A stretch of 64,000 nt of DNA from Nectonema munidae (taxonomy: Eukaryota > Nematomorpha > Nectonematoida > Nectonematidae). A program made the translations under genes and the position numbers. The stretch spans positions 840,501 to 904,500 of the forward strand of contig JAUIRK010000014.1 of assembly GCA_030549495.1 (NCBI GenBank), given 5' to 3'. Positions 1-12,629 of this stretch are shown piece after piece (positions within the stretch are counted from its first letter, which is position 1; each line of letters opens with the position of its first letter). The notes beneath the pieces were generated by a model, which was given only the letters and a program-made list of their open reading frames with translations, was not told the origin of the DNA and ran no database searches.

Positions 1-15
1 GAATGTGTGCCCCTG
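1..15. repeat. Possible hAT element end
   Basis: The window opens with TGTGTGCCCCTG, the usual form of a hAT right terminus (reverse complement CAGGGGCACACA). A similar end, ATGTGCACCCCTG, occurs at 8643-8655. Only this end is visible, so the element cannot be confirmed. It lies about 50 bp upstream of a delta-COP exon, in the preceding intron. Confidence 0.35.
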
Positions 16-64
16 ATCAACGGATATACTTTTGCATTTCAATGGCTAACTTTTCTACCTATAG

Positions 65-3000
65 GCATTCAACATACGTTTATCGAAAGCGAAAGTGTCA
101 GATATGTTTATCAGCCAATAGAAAAGCTATACATGCTCTTGATCACAACTAAAGCAAGCAATATTTTAGAAGATCTTGAAACTCTTCGTCTATTTTCAAG
201 AGTTGTAAGTTTATCTTTCTTTATTTAATTAATTTTAAAATGTGTTCTTTCTGTTCGCTGAACTTAACTAAGAAATCTTAACATAAAAATAGTTGTTTAA
301 AATTTGTAATATTCAATGCTATTCGGTTTAAAATTTCATTTTCTTTTAAATCAACTTACATTTTTAATTTTTGATAAAAGGGATTTTTATTATTGTTAAT
401 ATACTATTCGATGTTCTTAACCGAAAAGTATTCTCTCAATTGCTAAATTTTCAAAGTTCACTCGGATTCCTTTTTTTGGACTCCGTCTGTTAAATATATC
501 GTAACCCTCACTAAGTGGAGCAGTTGAAAATTGGTAGTTTTAGTGAATGATTATAAGGCGTATTTACTTTTCAAAGATTGACGGAGATGCTTGTAATAAG
601 TGAGGATGAAATGTGTTAGAATATTTTTCAATGTGTACATAGATTAAGGTGAAACATCCAAAAACGTCCTTTGTACGGGCAAGAGTAGTGAAGACGAAGT
701 CTGTAGCCATGCTCCTAGCATAATATTTGGTCTTGAATTATAGATTGTACTGTGCATTTGTATTAGTGCTGTGTGCAGTGCGATACAACTCGTGTGGGTT
801 TGCGAAACCCTCTCGGCCTACACAAGTTTCCAAGAGCAAACGTCTTAAGGGGAGGGTTTAAAAATATAAGAATGTGGAATTTCCACATCTACTTGCATCC
901 TAGTGTAAAGTGAATCTTTATAATTGTCAATTTTGATGAGCTGCAATGAGGTTTTGAACTCTGAATAAAAGAGGGTCATAAGTTTATTCCTATAGTGTAT
1001 TCCAATGTTGATTTCAAGGAATAGATTTTTTCATCCTTGGCTTACAACCATATTTTCAAGAAGCTGGGCTGTTACTTATCTCTTTTGTAGATATTATATA
1101 TATATATACAAATAGCTTTCTGCTGTGGTTTTGCCAAAAGATTTTCACACTTTTGAGAGTTTTTTTTGCTGCAAAATATTTTATTTTTAACCTCGAGTAT
1201 ATTTTGAGACTGTGGCTTGTTCGCATAAAATTTTAATGCTGAGAGTTCACATAATGTGGGGTTGACTGTGTGGAGCAATTTGCTTTGCTCTCACAGTGCT
1301 CTCATTTGTATATATGTAGACACTGGAGAATGATTTAAATATGAAGGTGCTTTTTTTCAATAATAAGATTGAAGTGAGTTCAAGTGTTTACTCATATTAT
1401 TTATTTATTTTGTTTAAAATAAGGTAATATTCTAAATTAAAAAATTTTCATGGAAAGTAAATTGTTGCGATTTGCGGGTTAAAAGAGTTATATTTTCGCG
1501 AAATATCAGCCTTTATCGAATTTTGTGGACATTTCATGATTTACATGGAACAAAAATATAGTTTATATGTTCATTTTTTGTCGATCAAATTGCAATGCTG
1601 CATTTTATTTTTTTGTTTATACAAATACAAGTGCTTGTGAAGGTCCAAACAATGTTATAATTCTAAATCCTTTGAAATTCTGCTATATAAGAAATATTCA
1701 CTAGACATGCACAAACTTGGCTCAATCCAATAGTAGTTCCAATGAGCGTTTTTTTTCTAATTCTCCTTTTCGCATTGGAGAAATTAGTAAGATAAGAACT
1801 TGTGATGTGAACACAAAATCTCTTTACTGGATCAAAATAAATATTTGTGAGGTACCTTTACCTTATAACAAGGTAAAAAATAAACGTACCACGGGGTCTT
1901 TTCATCGAGAAAACACAATTGCGCTCTTTTTATCGAACTACGAGGAAAGGAGCCTTGATTCTATATCGGATCAAAGACATTGAGTTATTGAAACCCAGTG
2001 TCTAGCCAACCTTACTCACGCTCCCAAAACTTAAGTTTGGATCAGTCGAAGAGTGGAGATTAATTAAAAATCATCGGAAGCTTAATGGTTTACACGTGTT
2101 ACGTCGCTGCAAGTTAAAAGGAAGAATACTGCAATGATGATGACAACGATGTAACAATTCAAAAAATTGATTCAGTGGTCAAAACTTTTGCTAACGCTTT
2201 TAAAATACCCGAAGATAACATTGAAGAGTTTGGAATTAACTATATTTTCAACTACATGACTTCAAATCTGTGATTAGTCTTATACATCCTTTATTATTAA
2301 AAATAAATACTTTATGGTCTCTTGTTTTTTTATTTCAATTTAAAAATTTTATTTGAACAAAATTGGTGTTTTTACCAAAGAATATTTTAGAATTTTTCAA
2401 AAATATCTTATAAAAATTATTTAAAAATATATCTTTATAACCGTATAACTGTAATCATTTTCAAACAATATTTTGATACTTTTGATTTATTATGTATCTG
2501 TTTTGATTAATAAACATTTCAAATAATATTTTAGTGATACCTGAAGCAGATAAATTGTGTTATATAGAATGATTTAATTATCGGCAGATGTTAATTTTTT
2601 TAATTGATATATTATTTCTGAATAAAAAGTTATTTATTTTAATTCTACAACTCGTCATTTTACTATTCTATTTTATAGTGTAGATTTACTGTAAAATTGA
2701 TCAAAAATTCTAAATATTATTCTTACTTTCGAAAAAAAAATTAGTACCTGTATTTTTACCATTGGCCCAAATATCATTAAATAGACCGTTGGAATAAAGT
2801 TTTGAAAAAACTATTAAAGTGAAAAGATAAAAGTTTTTAATTAAAAATATGGCAATTTATGAATGTTAAAATCTCGAATTTTAGAGTTACCCGAATAAGA
2901 CCAGTCAAATGTGTAATGAAAATGTGGGTTTTAGCACCTCCTACTGGATTTCCTTACAACTTTGATATTTACACTGGAAAAGATTACAAAGATAGGATGT

Positions 3001-6000
3001 TGGGACTTTAGGATAGAGAGTAGTTCGAAGACTCACATCAATAATTGAGCAAAAAGAAGAGCACATTATCTTCATGGATAACAATTATTCTTCTGTTACA
3101 TTATTTCAAATGCTTGGGAGAGAAGGTTTTAACTGCATTGGTACGGTGAGAGTCAATCGCATCATTGGTTGCCCAATAACAGACGTTAAGAAGATGAAGA
3201 AGAAAGGAAAGAGGAGAGTTTGAAACCTTCCATTCTCAAGTGTAACCCGTTGGCAATGGAATGACAATCTTCCAGTTATTATAATTTCAAATTGCCGCAG
3301 AGCTTCTTCTTGTTGTAAAGCTTCAAGCTTGGCAAAAGGTATGAAAACAAGAAAAGATATAAATCAACCCTTTGTTATAAATAAGTAAAATAAATACATG
3401 GACGGGGTTGATTTATTAGACAAACTTTTGCATTTGGTGTTTTGAGGAGAGATTACCAGGTGTCTTATTCGCTCCCAGGAGTTGAATATCTCAAGAGGAT
3501 CGAAAGACATTTAGATTCCATATGAAGTGTAATTCTGTTCCATCAACCAAAACAAACAACAGGGATGGTGTAAACTTTGTAAAAATAATTGTCGGTGGAT
3601 ATGCCAAACATGCCATGTGAGGTTTCATTTAAATTATTTTAATCAATTTCATCATTAATTTTTATGTTTCATATTTTCATTGCTAATTTCAAATAAAATT
3701 TACAATTTTTTTTAATTCTGTATGATATATCTCCCAATCATCCCCATGTTCATATATGGGAACATGTAAAAATAGTATTAAAATATTTTTTTGATTGGTT
3801 CTCATATTAGATTTATTGCATCAAAAAGTGACTATTGGATAAAAATTTATTTTAACATCTACTCTCGACTTAATGGGTTAATGAATATTTGTAAGAAATT
3901 TATTTATGGCGACAAAGTATTTCTGCTTGCAATTTTGTGTTGGTAAAAGGGATTGTTCTAAATAAAAACACTTTACTGAACATCCAACTCTCTATATACG
4001 CTAAATTCTTTTGCTAATTTTTTTCATTTTGCATTTTTAAATTATTGCTTTATTCTGGACTTCCTCTTTAGATTCCTGAATACTGCAAGAGCTTGGATAA
4101 GAAAGAAATTTTAGAGAATGCTTTTGAGCTGATTTTTGCTTTTGACGAAATCATATCTTTGGGTTATAGAGAGAATGTTAATTTGAACAAAATCCGTGTT
4201 TTTACAGAAATGGATTCTCATGAAGAGAAAGTGTATCAAGCAATGCGCTTCGTAAGTAACTTTGCCTACATATTACATAAACCTTCTTCCTTTTATTAGA
4301 TTTACATAATATATAATCTATTACTCGCTTTTATATTTTTTTATAATCTTAAATTTCTTACCTATTTTTGATCCTCTTACTTAGACTTGGACAATTTGAT
4401 ATAAATTCTCAAAACTATTGTGATTTTTTCATTTTTTAAATATTTGTTCTATCACGAGATTCATAAGCTCTGGGCTGCACTATTTACAAATTAATCACTT
4501 TGTCTGCTGTTTAAGCTTTAGTCATGATAAACTAATTGTCCTTCGACCATTACTCACATCTTTTGACACAATATTCAAGATAAGCGAACTTTCCATCCAT
4601 GTCAAAAACATCAAAATCAAAGCCTATATTTTTTCAATAAAATTTTGCTTTATATGTAGATAATTTATAAATTAGCCTCTATATTAGATACACCCTTAAA
4701 TTTTTTTATGCTATACTGTTTCGAACGTTTTAGTTTTATTAATAAATATGTGTATAAATAAAAAAATAATTAAAATTTTAATTAAATAAGCTTTTTATAC
4801 TAAATAAACTATGCTGAGTTTGTTTCTGGACTCGGTTATCACAGTTAGGATGCAAAAATTTTGTAAATGTTAATCAATTTTCTCTAAAAAAAATAAAAAA
4901 TTTTATTTTGTTTTTGCTCTATCACACATTAAAATCAGACGATATTTATTAAAAAGCAGAAGATTCATATATAAAACTATTTGAAAAAGCAGATGAAGGT
5001 AAAATTGTTTATGTATCATATGATACACTGGTCACGAAAGGGTTAATGGAGAATCGAAATACATTTTCTTCTCTCCACCTCAGAATTTTAGTTTGGAACC
5101 TTAACTACTTATAGTCCATTTTTATTTTCTCATTCATCAGACTTATAAATATCTTTTGCTAATCTTATGGAAAACTACAACGATAAAATTGTGTTAATAG
5201 CGCCGATAAATCCTACTATGATGTAGGGAGGGCATGCATCTCCAATCCATTGCCCCCAGTCCACAATTTAATCCTTTTATGTTGTACACCTTGGATTCAT
5301 GTTTTGGGTATCTAAGCTTAGTCGAATTACAATTTTTTAAATTTGTGTGTTAAATAATAATTGTTAAGTAAAGAGTTATCTTATACAGTAAACATGTAAT
5401 TTGAGAAAGGACAAGACTAATTTATGTTTTTTTTTTTGCGAAAATTATTTTAATTTCTGTTGCATTAGTTTGATGTGTTGAACCTACTTTTGCTCTAAGT
5501 TAGGTATTTTTACTTACATTTATTGGTAACCGTTGATTTGTTAAATCTATGTATTTTATTTCATATTTTTTTCTTGGTATTCAAAAGACCTACTTTTATA
5601 TAAAATAACAGAAGTTAAAATATATTTAGTTTTTATGTCATTTTTTGTTCACGGAATATAATCAAAAATGAAATAATTTTGAAATGATTGAAAAGTTTTT
5701 TTAAATTGTAAATGTAGCATAAAATTAAATAAAAAAAATTTAATTTAAAATTCAAAAAAAAATCTTTCTTTGGTAAAAATTAACCTATAAGTTGATAGAA
5801 TTATAAACCATAATTCACACAAGTTATTAATAATAAATAATCAGTAAATCTCTTTTTGGGGTCAACACAATTTCATTTTGATTGTTGACGCAATCTCGTA
5901 TAACTTTATTTTCTTCAATGAATACAGTTATAGGATACCTAGTTCAGGGGCGCTTTTTTACTGATTATATATCTTTTTTATAGTATTTATTAGACTTGTT

Positions 6001-9000
6001 TGTCTTCTGAATAGATTTTCGATATTACTTTTTCGTTTTATTTAATATTTTAGTTTTTTATCAAGATTTCTTAAAATAATTGGCAATGTTTTTACACTTT
6101 GCTTAAAATTTTTGTTAATAAAATTTTGTACAAATAATATCCTTTTCATGTAATTTTTAGTGTATAACTTAGTGATTGGAATAGCTAATTTATATAAATT
6201 TAAAATTTGTAGAATATTTCTTCCAAAAATTTTAAACCTTAAATTTCTATTTAAAATGGATAAATTTAAATTCACGGCTACATACGTGGCAATTCATAGA
6301 CCCATATCCTAAATAAATTTTCAAACAATTTGACTTTACTGACTGAATCAATGTGTATCTAGAATATGAAGATTATATAAGATGATTCTTTTGTTTTCTG
6401 TGTTAATAATAAAGCTTGGTAACATTTCATTGCCAAAAATTTTAAGCAACAATGCATTTTAGTACAGACTAATCAATCCCCCTAACCAATTCATTTGATA
6501 TGCACTAGGCTTGTTGACAATTAGTGAGATGAGAGGCTGAGAAATATCTTTTAGCTCCTAATCAATATTGCATCTAGTGGGGTTGTCGAATAATCTGCTC
6601 TCGGATAAATGAGGTCTGACTGCATTATCAATGAGACCTTATGGGGTTTAAAAGATAAAGAAGTGGTCTATCATAATGAATGATTTTGTTCGCTTGTTGG
6701 GTTTGAAGAGTTGTTCACAAACTTTCTAAAAAATTTTGGCGTAACTGTTTACCTATAATTTTTTAATCGCTCGTCGTTTTATTTTAAAAAATAAATCAAC
6801 ATATAAACTACTGTACTCAAAAATCGACACCATTGTTTATTCAAAAATTGCCTGAACAATCCAAATCTCGATTTGCTGGATGGCATCTACTTTGTCTAAA
6901 CCAGTTTGTCTAAATTTGGCTGTTTTGGCCAATGCAACTTTCATATCATTACTCATTTCCTATCTGTTTCGGCATTTGGTTTCAATGGCAAGTAGCATAG
7001 AACGCTTGCTCACAATCATACGGTGTGGGAAATCGAATCAGCTTTCAGAGCAATTTTTCAAGCATTGAATTTTTCAATTTCAATCTAAAAATCGCTATAA
7101 GATATTTCAGAAAGCCTTTTTGCACCTCCTCAATCATTAACCAATTCAATAAACTGTTCTATAAATAAAAAGTCTTCTGAGGCCAGATTACTAATCGAGA
7201 TTATAAACGGATTTTTGATAAATTAGAAGTATTTTCCAAATTTTTGTAGATTAAGATAATAAAGACAATTTTTTGGCATGCTATACGGTATTTTATGGCC
7301 TCCAGGACATTTTTATTAATGAAAATCTTATCAAAGAATGCAATTGAAATTAAGACAAGAATGCTCCATTTCAAAAGCTGTCATTTTTTTTATTACAATG
7401 GAGTTCTCTGATCTCTTTTCCTTGCAGTGCAAGGGGAATTCATATATTCAAATATGTTCAGTAAAAATGATAGAAATATATACGAAAACGGACATCAGAA
7501 AATTCTACATGTATGTCTAGTTTGTCCCAGAAATTGCTGGATTTCTTTCCATTAGTATCGCTTAGAAAATTTTCCTTTCGAAAGCCACCTCACGTTTGAG
7601 TGCAGCAAGAGTTTTTCAAATTTAAAACAAACAAAGTTTGAAGCATTTGCTTTAATGAATTACACTGTTTAATGACTTCATTGAAAACATTTTTCTACTC
7701 ATCGGGTATGGTTTTATGGCTCGGCGCACTGGATACCAATTACATTTAAAGATTTTTGCTTAGCCAGATTTCGACTTCCATGTGCTGTACAAAAAATGAT
7801 CACTTTGTCAAATGTTTCTCTTACAGTTGTCCTGTTGATGAGTTTCGCAAAATTAAAAGTTGTCTACCAGGTTCTTGTCATATACATATTGTACGTAAAC
7901 ACAAGGCTAAGATAAGTTTGCTGCATCGATCGTTTCATCAATCTGAGCAAAAAGTTGAAAATCGAATTCCGAATCAATAAAACCACTTTTGATATGTCAT
8001 CTCCTATTAGCCTTCTAACGGTATCGTTTGACAGAAAGATTGAATTTTAGCACATTCAGTATATCTTTGCAGAAAGTAATATCAACTGTTCTGCTATGTT
8101 GTGGGACTTTATGACAACAGATATTTTTTGAAATTTTCGAACCATACTTAATGTTTTGCAAAAACATTCCTATCTTATTTATCAAACATGAATTTGTGGG
8201 ATCGTTCAGCGAATAATTTTCTTTACCGAACTCGAGTGCTTCACTACCACCGCAAGCTTCACTTGATGGGCTTTAAAAAAGTGGATGCTAACTCAAAGGA
8301 CACTTATGTTGCTCTTCCCCACCAGACGTTAATACAGTAAAGCGAAATTTCAAGTGTGAGTCGTCATATTTCATTTTTTAGCCATTAAGTAAAATGCACA
8401 TTTCCAAATTAGACATGAAAATCAATAAAAGAAAAAAAATAGTACTCAATTCAAAGACTAACTTATTTATTTTTTTTTAATGTGATTTATTGGCAAAAAT
8501 GGCAAATGACCCAATATAGGTTTTTTGCCTTTATAAATTTGACTTTATAAAATCTGTTCAGTTTTGTTCGGATTGAGTGGTGTGTTCATTGGACAAAAAT
8601 TCTTTTATTATAAATTTTGTAAATTATAAAAAAAAATTGAGGATGTGCACCCCTGACCTAGTTTATCCGAACAAAACATTAAAAAAGCTATTCTACTAAT
8701 GAAATTAACCGCATTGTGGAAAACAATGATTTTGCCGTCAAATTTTATTGAGTTAAAATAATACGATAATATTTATTACCAATATAACTCAAATATTTTA
8801 CCAAAAACGTCAAATGCTTATATTTTTATTAAAAAATGTTTATCCTTTTATATTTCTCGCATTTAGAGGTAAAAGGAAAAAAAACTTGAAATTTTTTATT
8901 TATTCGGATAATGAAGGATTTGGTTTAGTGAAGGCCGAATTAAAAAAGTAATGTCAAAAATCATATTAATATTAATGAATTTTGTCGGAATAAGGTTGTC

Positions 9001-11557
9001 TATTTAAAATTTCTTTTTAAAACAAACACCATAGTTGCGACCCAGTAATAAACTTATGGTTGGAAATCGGCCTATAATAGAAAACGGTTTGATATCATAT
9101 GTGTAGGGGGGAGTAGCGGCTGCGAAAAAGTATTTTGCCCCCTCCCTCTCCTCCAGAGGCGGTCACTTCCTATCCTCTAACGTATGTCTCTGTTTTCAAC
9201 TGTACACGTAATATAAATTTTCCAAAATGCATATTGATTCCTTTTTATAGGTCTTTGTTTTTCATTCTACTTAATTGTTCTGTTACTGCTTGTGTGATAA
9301 TTATAAATAGTAATAGATGTGCGCAAAATTCTTGATCAACGCCAATCAATAAAACCACTTCGATTTGAAAATTTTAATACAGAAGTTTAAAAAATATAAT
9401 TATTGAAATATCTGATTATCTTGTTTTTTTTGTAAAGTTACCTTCCACACTTTTTCAATTAAATGAAATAATTTCGCTTAAAACAAATAAATGTTGGTTT
9501 TTTAAGAATTAGTCAATTTCATCCTACTGTGATTTTAAATTACAGGCTGCTTCATAATTTGAAAGTAATTTTATATTATATTACCTCATGTCTGCTTTTT
9601 CATGGTTCAAACGGGCTAAAACTCAAGATATTTTGGAAACTATTTTGAAATTGTCTAACAATCATATTATCTAACCTTTAAATAATATATTACTAAAAGA
9701 AAAAAACAAAAACTTGTTTTTTAATTTCTTTTTACTATTTTTATTCATATATCTTTACCAATAACTAAATTTATTCAACTTAAATATTGTGTAGCTATTT
9801 GATCAGTTTATATTTTTTAATAAAGACTATTAGACTTTTTTCAAAAAAATACTTTAAGGAAATACCCTTTTTTTTAACAAAAATACTATACTGATTTGTC
9901 CTTTGTTTCGTGTATCAACCAGAGATCTGCAATATACGTTTTCTTTCATATTAAGCCGATCCCAAAAAAAAATTTTTTGTTCTATCCGAATCAAACCCGA
10001 ATAAAAATTTGAATTTTCAACCCGTGTCCGACCAGTTAATTAGGATTTTCAATGTCCGAACTAACCGATTCGAATTTTGATGTCTCTTGTTTATCAGAAA
10101 TTTAATTTCATTACCACTATCAATTTATTATACAAATAATATACTTGCGTAGTGTTTATAATCGTTATTCTGCTCTGATTAAAAATGGAATTCTACTCGT
10201 ATCCGAATCGAACCCGAATGAAATTTAAATTTTCAATCCGTGTCCGTTAGTTAGGATGCCGAATTTTGCAGATCTCTGAATTATTTTTTTGTATGTTGCT
10301 AAAGTTATTTATTATATTTTTTTAATTAAATTTATGAGCATTCAATTCTTTGAATTATCAGATCTTTAATGTGTTGTCTCTACTTCCTCAACCTAATCTT
10401 TATTTTTGATTCAAAAAGACTCAAGAAAGAGAAGCTAAAGAAAATAGCAAAAGAAAGGCTAGAGAACTTGCACTTGCTAAAAAGGAAGGTACACAGCTCA
10501 CATCATTGTTTTCCAATAAAAGCAATAGTTTCACATCATCATATTCCTCACCGCATGCTGTTAATGGTATTGACTCATCATCAACGTTTGCACCATCATT
10601 ATCACATCAACCTAAAAGGTAGTTAATGTTTTTACCTTTTTTCCTAAAGATTCATTTTATATTTATAGGTCAACTGGTAAAGCCATGAAGCTAGGAGTTG
10701 TCAATAAAGCTGCTGATTCTTTTGTTAGCAAATTAAAGTCGGAAGGTCAAGATGTTGTCAATTTAGGCAAGGACGCTCTTATTTCTGCTGAAATGGACAC
10801 TAATATGTCTTTAAAGAACAATGATCCTGTAAACATTAGTATTGTTGAAGATTTAAGCATTGATATGGATCGAGAAGGTGGGCTAAAAACTATATCTCTT
10901 CAAGGAAAGTTTTGCATTCAAATATTTGAGGAAGGTTATAATAAAATGAAAATTTTAACGGACCAAAGCCAAACATCCCAATTTGATACGCAATGTCATC
11001 CAAATATCGATAAATCATTTTTTGCTAAAGAATCCATCCTTCGCCTTCGAGACACAACAAAATCTTTTCCATTCGGTTGTGAAGTAGCTCTCGTTAAATG
11101 GAAGTCCTTTAACGACTCTAATCCTCCTCTCACGTTAACTGCTTGGCCTGTTGACACGAATTTTGGATGTGAAATGAGTATTGAATGCTACATGAATGAT
11201 AAAAATATTACATCTGTTACCATCAACATTCCTTTGCCATATGCTCATGGGCGTGTTGAAGTTGGCCATTGTAATTCTTCGGAAGAATGTGAGGTGTTAT
11301 CTAATAAAAGTCTCATATGGAAGATATATGAGAATTGTAGTATTAATAATCCTTCTAGACTGGACTTTTGTGTGAACTCAATCAGTGGTGAAAGTCTATT
11401 TCCAATCAGCGTTAACTTCTGTAGTGATTCCAGTATATACGATATTAATGTGCTTAAGGTTGCAAATTCGTTCGATGCTGATTTTAATGATGAAGATTCC
11501 TTAATCCGTTTTAACTTTACTAAACACCTTAATATCAATTCTTTTCAAATAAATTGA
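65..11557 (+). CDS. ARCN1: Coatomer subunit delta (delta-COP, archain), 3' part of the gene
   Basis: Delta-COP is the medium subunit of the F-subcomplex of the COPI coat, which carries retrograde Golgi-to-ER and intra-Golgi vesicles. Four exons are visible: 65-204, 4072-4251, 10419-10618 and 10669-11557 (stop TGA), all with GT-AG borders; donors include GTAAGT at 205 and 4252. The first two encode the end of the longin-like domain, with family motifs [54 protein letters not shown] and [11 protein letters not shown]. The third encodes a charged TQEREAK segment and a Ser-rich linker. The last encodes FVSKLKSEG and the C-terminal mu-homology domain ([29 protein letters not shown]-like [14 protein letters not shown]). 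About 469 residues are visible of roughly 510 usual for the family; the N-terminus lies upstream of the window. The C-terminal 60 residues are divergent. Introns of 3.9 and 6.2 kb contrast with a 50-bp third intron. Confidence 0.93.
2890..3625 (+). mobile_element. piggyBac transposase relic, C-terminal half
   Basis: Translated pieces match the second half of a piggyBac (PGBD2/3-like) transposase in order. [20 protein letters not shown] and FDIYTGKD come first, then [14 protein letters not shown] around the second catalytic Asp, [17 protein letters not shown] around the third Asp, and a Cys-rich tail ([16 protein letters not shown]). Stops and frame changes interrupt it several times, the N-terminal half is missing and no clear TTAA ends were found. 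It is an old, dead copy inside delta-COP intron 1. Confidence 0.75.
3733..3877. mobile_element. Short TTAA-type piggyBac MITE
   Basis: This is a 145-bp element with a degenerate left end CCCAATCATCCCC and right end CTTAATGGG followed by TTAA at 3878-3881. Its inner palindrome (ATGTTC...GGGAACAT) also occurs near the left end of the MITE at 25036. It belongs to the short TTAA-flanked family spread through the window. The left target duplication has decayed. Confidence 0.5.
4785..5042 (-). mobile_element. TTAA element right end with one satellite-like unit
   Basis: The right end GGTCACGAAAGGG abuts TTAA at 5043-5046. Read on the minus strand, the adjoining sequence matches the MITE at 20677-20803 closely: CCCTTTCGTGACCAGTGTAT, then ACAATTTTACCTTC and TCTGCTTTTTCAAATAG. 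Beyond that, 4785-4920 resembles one unit of the older tandem array at 36786-37470 (TTTTTATAC, TTTCTGGACTC, GTTAATCAA in the same order and spacing). The left end could not be placed. Confidence 0.5.
6840..8655 (-). mobile_element. hAT transposase relic (ZBED/Charlie-like)
   Basis: On the minus strand a broken reading frame gives pieces matching the ZBED5/SCAND3-like group of hAT transposases. They include LSVKRYR/RRIGDM (from PLSNDTVxRRI) and [18 protein letters not shown], the family segment holding the first catalytic Asp. [15 protein letters not shown] and [11 protein letters not shown] follow. The distal part is too decayed to align. An end-like ATGTGCACCCCTG at 8643-8655 is in the right place for the transposase 5' end. 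The opposite end was not found. It is old, with many breaks, and lies antisense in delta-COP intron 2. Confidence 0.6.
9920..10278. mobile_element. MITE with CAGAGATCTGCA inverted ends
   Basis: The element is 359 bp, with ends CAGAGATCTGCAATAT and (reverse complement of right) CAGAGATCTGCAAAAT. The CA...TG termini suggest hAT, but no 8-bp target duplication is visible. Inside, a segment with TATCCGAATC, ACCCGAAT and CCGTGTCCG is present twice (about 9984-10045 and 10198-10255), so the element carries an internal duplication. It ends 141 bp before delta-COP exon 10419-10618. Confidence 0.6.
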
Positions 11558-11668
11558 TTTTTTTGCCTACTTTACGTGAAAGTTATGAAAGACTAATTTT
11601 AAGAAAATATTCTGAAGTTTTTATCCTATTTATATTGGCTTCAGAAAAAAATTTTTTAATAATTTTAC

Positions 11669-11685
11669 AATAAATATTTAATAAA
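11669..11685 (+). terminator. Polyadenylation signals of delta-COP
   Basis: Two AATAAA hexamers at 11669-11674 and 11680-11685 lie 112-128 bp after the delta-COP stop codon, followed by T-rich sequence. This is a plausible cleavage and polyadenylation region. Confidence 0.55.
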
Positions 11686-11961
11686 TTCTTTATTTATATT
11701 ATCTTTATATAGGCTTAAAGGTTACACACGCTTTCTGTTTTAAAATTTGAACATTTCAACGTTTTTCACTGACTTCTTTTTGAATATTAGTATATATACT
11801 TATGGTATAGTAAAATGTAAGTTATTCTATTATATATTTGTATTGTACATTTACTTACTGAATAATAAAGTAAAACTTCTTTTAGTTATTATTTTGGAAA
11901 TTCATATTAAATCCAATCAAAAAAGGTATTGTCGCGTTTCCTTAAAAAACATTTGACTTGA

Positions 11962-12062
11962 CCCTTTGAGGATCAAAAATTTTAGACCAATTGTCTACTT
12001 CAGTTAAATTTTATATATAAGGCAGGTGATTTTCATTCCTTGGAACACTTGTTTCATATTCT
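11962..12062. mobile_element. TTAA-type MITE, left part
   Basis: The left end CCCTTTGAGGATCAAAA matches the GAGGACCAGAA ends at 20532 and 45488. The inner GGCAGGTGATTTTCATTCC matches GCAGGCTAATTTCACTTC of the copy at 45488-45612. The right end is missing or decayed and no TTAA precedes the left end. Confidence 0.45.
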
Positions 12063-12629
12063 AATAATACATTTTCAAATATTGAATATGTTGATTATAA
12101 AAGAAAAAAACTAAATACAAATAATGGTACAATTTTTTAATATTTCTTCCTCTAAGCGAGCTTTTTGTAAACCTTTTTACAAATAAAAGTTTACAATGTG
12201 TGTTCAAACTTTCAATTTAGTGAAGAATTTTTGGCCGTGGAGGCAAAAAATGTTCTTTTTAATAAAAATTCACAGTCGTATTCGCAATGTTCGTTTTAAC
12301 GGTGGCTTAAATGTATTGATGTAATTGCTCATAAATCAAACAGCTGATATATTTTAATGAAGATATAGTATTGATTTTAGTTATCTAGCTTTTTTTTTAA
12401 TTTTTCGCCATTCTTCGGTTATTTTAATTCTCTTTTCATACTTTTAAGACTAAATATATTTCATCCTTTCATTGCTTACTTAAGTGGCATAATACGATGA
12501 GCTGTAAATGGTATGTAAAATAATTTTATTCCATATTTTTTAATATGTATTGATAATATACATTGTAAATTTATGGTTTATCGTTATTTTTTGTTTTCAT
12601 ATCATTTTTGTAATTTTTTATTCAATGTC

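Larger units (their letters stand above)
205..4071 (+). other. delta-COP intron 1, mostly non-coding
   Basis: This 3.9-kb intron starts GTAAGT and ends TTTAG. It holds a piggyBac relic (about 2890-3625), a TTAA MITE (3733-3877), a TA microsatellite near 1093 and a short open stretch at 1717-1983 whose product I do not recognise. A further open stretch at about 2125-2272 ([12 protein letters not shown] ... [11 protein letters not shown], then stop) looks like the C-terminus of an unidentified mobile-element protein. Nothing is recognisable in 205-1700. Confidence 0.6.
4252..10418 (+). other. delta-COP intron 2, transposon-rich
   Basis: This 6.2-kb intron holds a TTAA element right end with a single 150-bp satellite-like unit (4785-5042), a hAT transposase relic (6840-8655) and a MITE (9920-10278). 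I see nothing recognisable in 5050-6830 or 8660-9910 apart from AT-rich sequence and short open stretches without family resemblance. Confidence 0.55.

Noticed and set aside
10369-10626. 85-codon open stretch overlapping delta-COP exon 3
   Set aside because: It reads a different frame from the one that carries TQEREAK and joins correctly to both neighbours, so it is a shadow of the exon.
11245-11538. Antisense open stretch opposite the last delta-COP exon
   Set aside because: It has no family resemblance and lies fully opposite a conserved exon.
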